From an uncultured Chthonomonas sp. (GTDB taxonomy: Bacteria; Armatimonadota; Chthonomonadetes; Chthonomonadales; CAJBBX01), in assembly GCA_903885605.1 (NCBI GenBank), contig CAISJD010000206.1, forward strand, positions 1 through 32,482: DNA of 32,482 nucleotides, given 5' to 3'. Positions 31,724 to 32,482 of this stretch are shown here, piece after piece (the stretch's first letter is position 1; each line of letters begins with the position of its first letter). The notes under the pieces were generated by a model. The model worked only from the letters and a program-made list of their open reading frames with translations. It searched no databases and had not been told where the DNA came from. The translations under genes were made by a program, and so were the position numbers.

Positions 31724-31744
31724 TCGATCATGTAACCGTTTCAA
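31716..31744 (-). promoter_or_regulatory. Sigma70-type promoter for the membrane protein and URO-D genes
   Basis: On the minus strand TTGAAA (31744-31739) and TATACT (31721-31716) are separated by exactly 17 bp. Its -10 box shares the palindrome AGTATACT with the divergent promoter. Predicted start is about 31709, giving a leader of roughly 100 nt before the ATG at 31609. Confidence 0.7.
31731..31743. promoter_or_regulatory. LacI-type operator-like palindrome
   Basis: TGTAACCGTTTCA is a near-palindrome (five of six pairs around a central C) of the general TGNAA...TTNCA shape bound by LacI-family repressors. It covers the predicted transcription start of the LacI gene and most of the -35 box of the divergent promoter, so one bound dimer could block both. 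Confidence 0.55.
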
Positions 31745-31802
31745 GACCGTGCGGACAGGGGTTCGCCCTTGATCGCGCGAGGAGGCGAACGTTGAAGGTC
31801 CG

Positions 31803-32482
31803 ATGGCGTCCAAGCCGCCGAGCTCCGAGCCCGGCGGTCCCGGGCCTGAGCGCTCCATGAGGGCGCAGGGTTCCGCTACCATCCGGGATGTGGCCAAGCA
31901 CGCCGGCGTGTCGGTGGCCACGGTCTCGCACGTGCTCCAGGGCAAGTCCTCGCTGCACGCCCCGGCCACGGTCGAGCGCGTGCGCCGGAGCGCCGAGGAG
32001 CTGGCTTACAGACCCAACCGGACAGCCCAGAACCTGGCACGGCGGCAGACGCGGACGCTGGGCGTGGTCGTTGAGACGATGACCACCGGGCGCTTCACGG
32101 CCAACGCCTTCTGCGTAGAGGTGCTGGACGGCATCCTGGACTTCGCCGGTGAGGCCGACTATCAGGTCAAGATCGTGTCGCTGAAGTGCAACGATAGGCA
32201 GAGCGTCGCCCAGTGCGTCGACAATGGAAGCATGGACGCCGCCGCGCTCATCGCGCCTGACAGCGACGGCGCCCTGGTGGCATGGGCTCAGGCGGCCGCG
32301 CTACCGGTCGTGCTCGTGGGCGGCTTGCCCGATACGATGGCCATCCCGCGCGTCGACGTGGATGATGAGGCCGCGCTGTTCGGCGCCATCCGCTGGCTGA
32401 TCGATCTGGGCCATCAGCACATCGGCGTCATCACCGGGCCTCCGAGCCAATGGAGCGCCGTCCGACGAGAGAGGGCATACAC
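31803..32482 (+). CDS. LacI-family transcriptional regulator, 3' end cut by the window
   Basis: About 226 residues are visible before the window edge. The N-terminal helix-turn-helix is textbook: ATIRDVAKHAGVSVATVSHV followed by the hinge segment RRSAEELAYRPNRTAQNLAR. The periplasmic-binding-protein-like sensor domain then begins (TLGVVVETMTTGRF, VEVLDGILDFAGEADYQVKI, LIDLGHQHIGVITGP). The ATG at 31803 has AAGG five bases upstream; an ATG at 31857 would shorten the protein by 18 residues and is also possible. It is transcribed from the promoter at 31695-31723, which overlaps the promoter of the membrane protein/URO-D genes and an operator-like palindrome, so it is probably autoregulated and controls that pair. 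The inducer is unknown. Confidence 0.9.
   Translation, partial: MASKPPSSEPGGPGPERSMRAQGSATIRDVAKHAGVSVATVSHVLQGKSSLHAPATVERVRRSAEELAYRPNRTAQNLARRQTRTLGVVVETMTTGRFTANAFCVEVLDGILDFAGEADYQVKIVSLKCNDRQSVAQCVDNGSMDAAALIAPDSDGALVAWAQAAALPVVLVGGLPDTMAIPRVDVDDEAALFGAIRWLIDLGHQHIGVITGPPSQWSAVRRERAY

Noticed and set aside
30029-31735. Plus-strand open frame of 568 codons opposite the membrane protein gene
   Set aside because: It is the antisense of a protein with clear membrane segments, and its product (His/Arg/Glu-rich) has the usual shadow composition.
31610-31969. N-terminal extension of the membrane protein upstream of 31609
   Set aside because: It would run through the promoter pair and the start of the divergent LacI gene; the ATG at 31609 has a good ribosome binding site and precedes the first membrane segment.
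1-32482. tRNA, rRNA, insertion sequences or attachment sites
   Set aside because: No cloverleaf, rRNA-like sequence, transposase gene or terminal inverted repeats flanking a gene were recognised by eye; a tRNAscan-SE and ISfinder search would settle this.

Overview
The window is a GC-rich bacterial chromosome segment, apparently from an environmental, glycan-degrading organism. Most genes encode large secreted proteins with signal peptides (glycoside-hydrolase-like enzymes, LamG and Ig-like modules, beta-propellers). With them are Gfo/Idh/MocA oxidoreductases, a URO-D-type methyltransferase-like protein, a DUF6785/DUF6784-type polytopic membrane protein and a LacI regulator. This mix is most familiar from Armatimonadota, and also from Planctomycetota, Lentisphaerota and Hydrogenedentota. 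The lineage is inferred from gene content only; no rRNA or other marker gene is present.

Layout. (1) 1-3215: the start of a secreted protein on the minus strand, a 348-bp gap, then a secreted GH101/GH129-like protein. (2) 3222-5342: an AlbA_2/HATPase-type regulator, diverging from a two-gene MntA/HepT-like (MNT/HEPN) module whose first gene has a sigma70-type promoter placed for leaderless transcription. (3) 5343-5857: a non-coding stretch with four 78-bp tandem units, each holding a perfect 15-bp stem, followed by a decayed Ig-like fragment and a strong hairpin. (4) 5858-9890: a WD40/Ig-like secreted protein and a LamG protein without signal peptide. (5) 10074-21413: a long minus-strand run of secreted enzymes. 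In transcription order it holds a truncated alpha/beta hydrolase, a GH5 enzyme, a propeller plus alpha-helical protein, a WbsX/GH99-like plus LamG protein, a small lipoprotein, a DUF433 antitoxin-like protein, a GH-like protein with a beta-galactosidase trimerisation-like region and a purple-acid-phosphatase-like protein. (6) 21657-22592: a small two-gene unit, an unknown 162-aa protein and a HEPN-like protein. (7) 22708-24853: two divergent Gfo/Idh/MocA genes, one of them lacking the catalytic Lys. (8) 25010-28423: a 1137-aa clan GH-A enzyme. (9) 28408-32482: a URO-D-like gene and a DUF6785-type membrane protein on the minus strand, diverging from a LacI-family gene cut by the window end.

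Taken together, the secreted enzymes suggest extracellular cleavage of a complex glycan or glycoprotein, the Gfo/Idh/MocA pair suggests sugar modification, and the LacI regulator suggests substrate-responsive control. The best-supported regulatory feature is the overlapping divergent promoter pair at 31695-31744 with a LacI-type operator-like sequence. The most unusual non-coding feature is the hairpin array next to the MntA/HepT-like module. A second HEPN-like gene with an uncharacterised partner is the best candidate for an undescribed toxin-antitoxin or defence pair.
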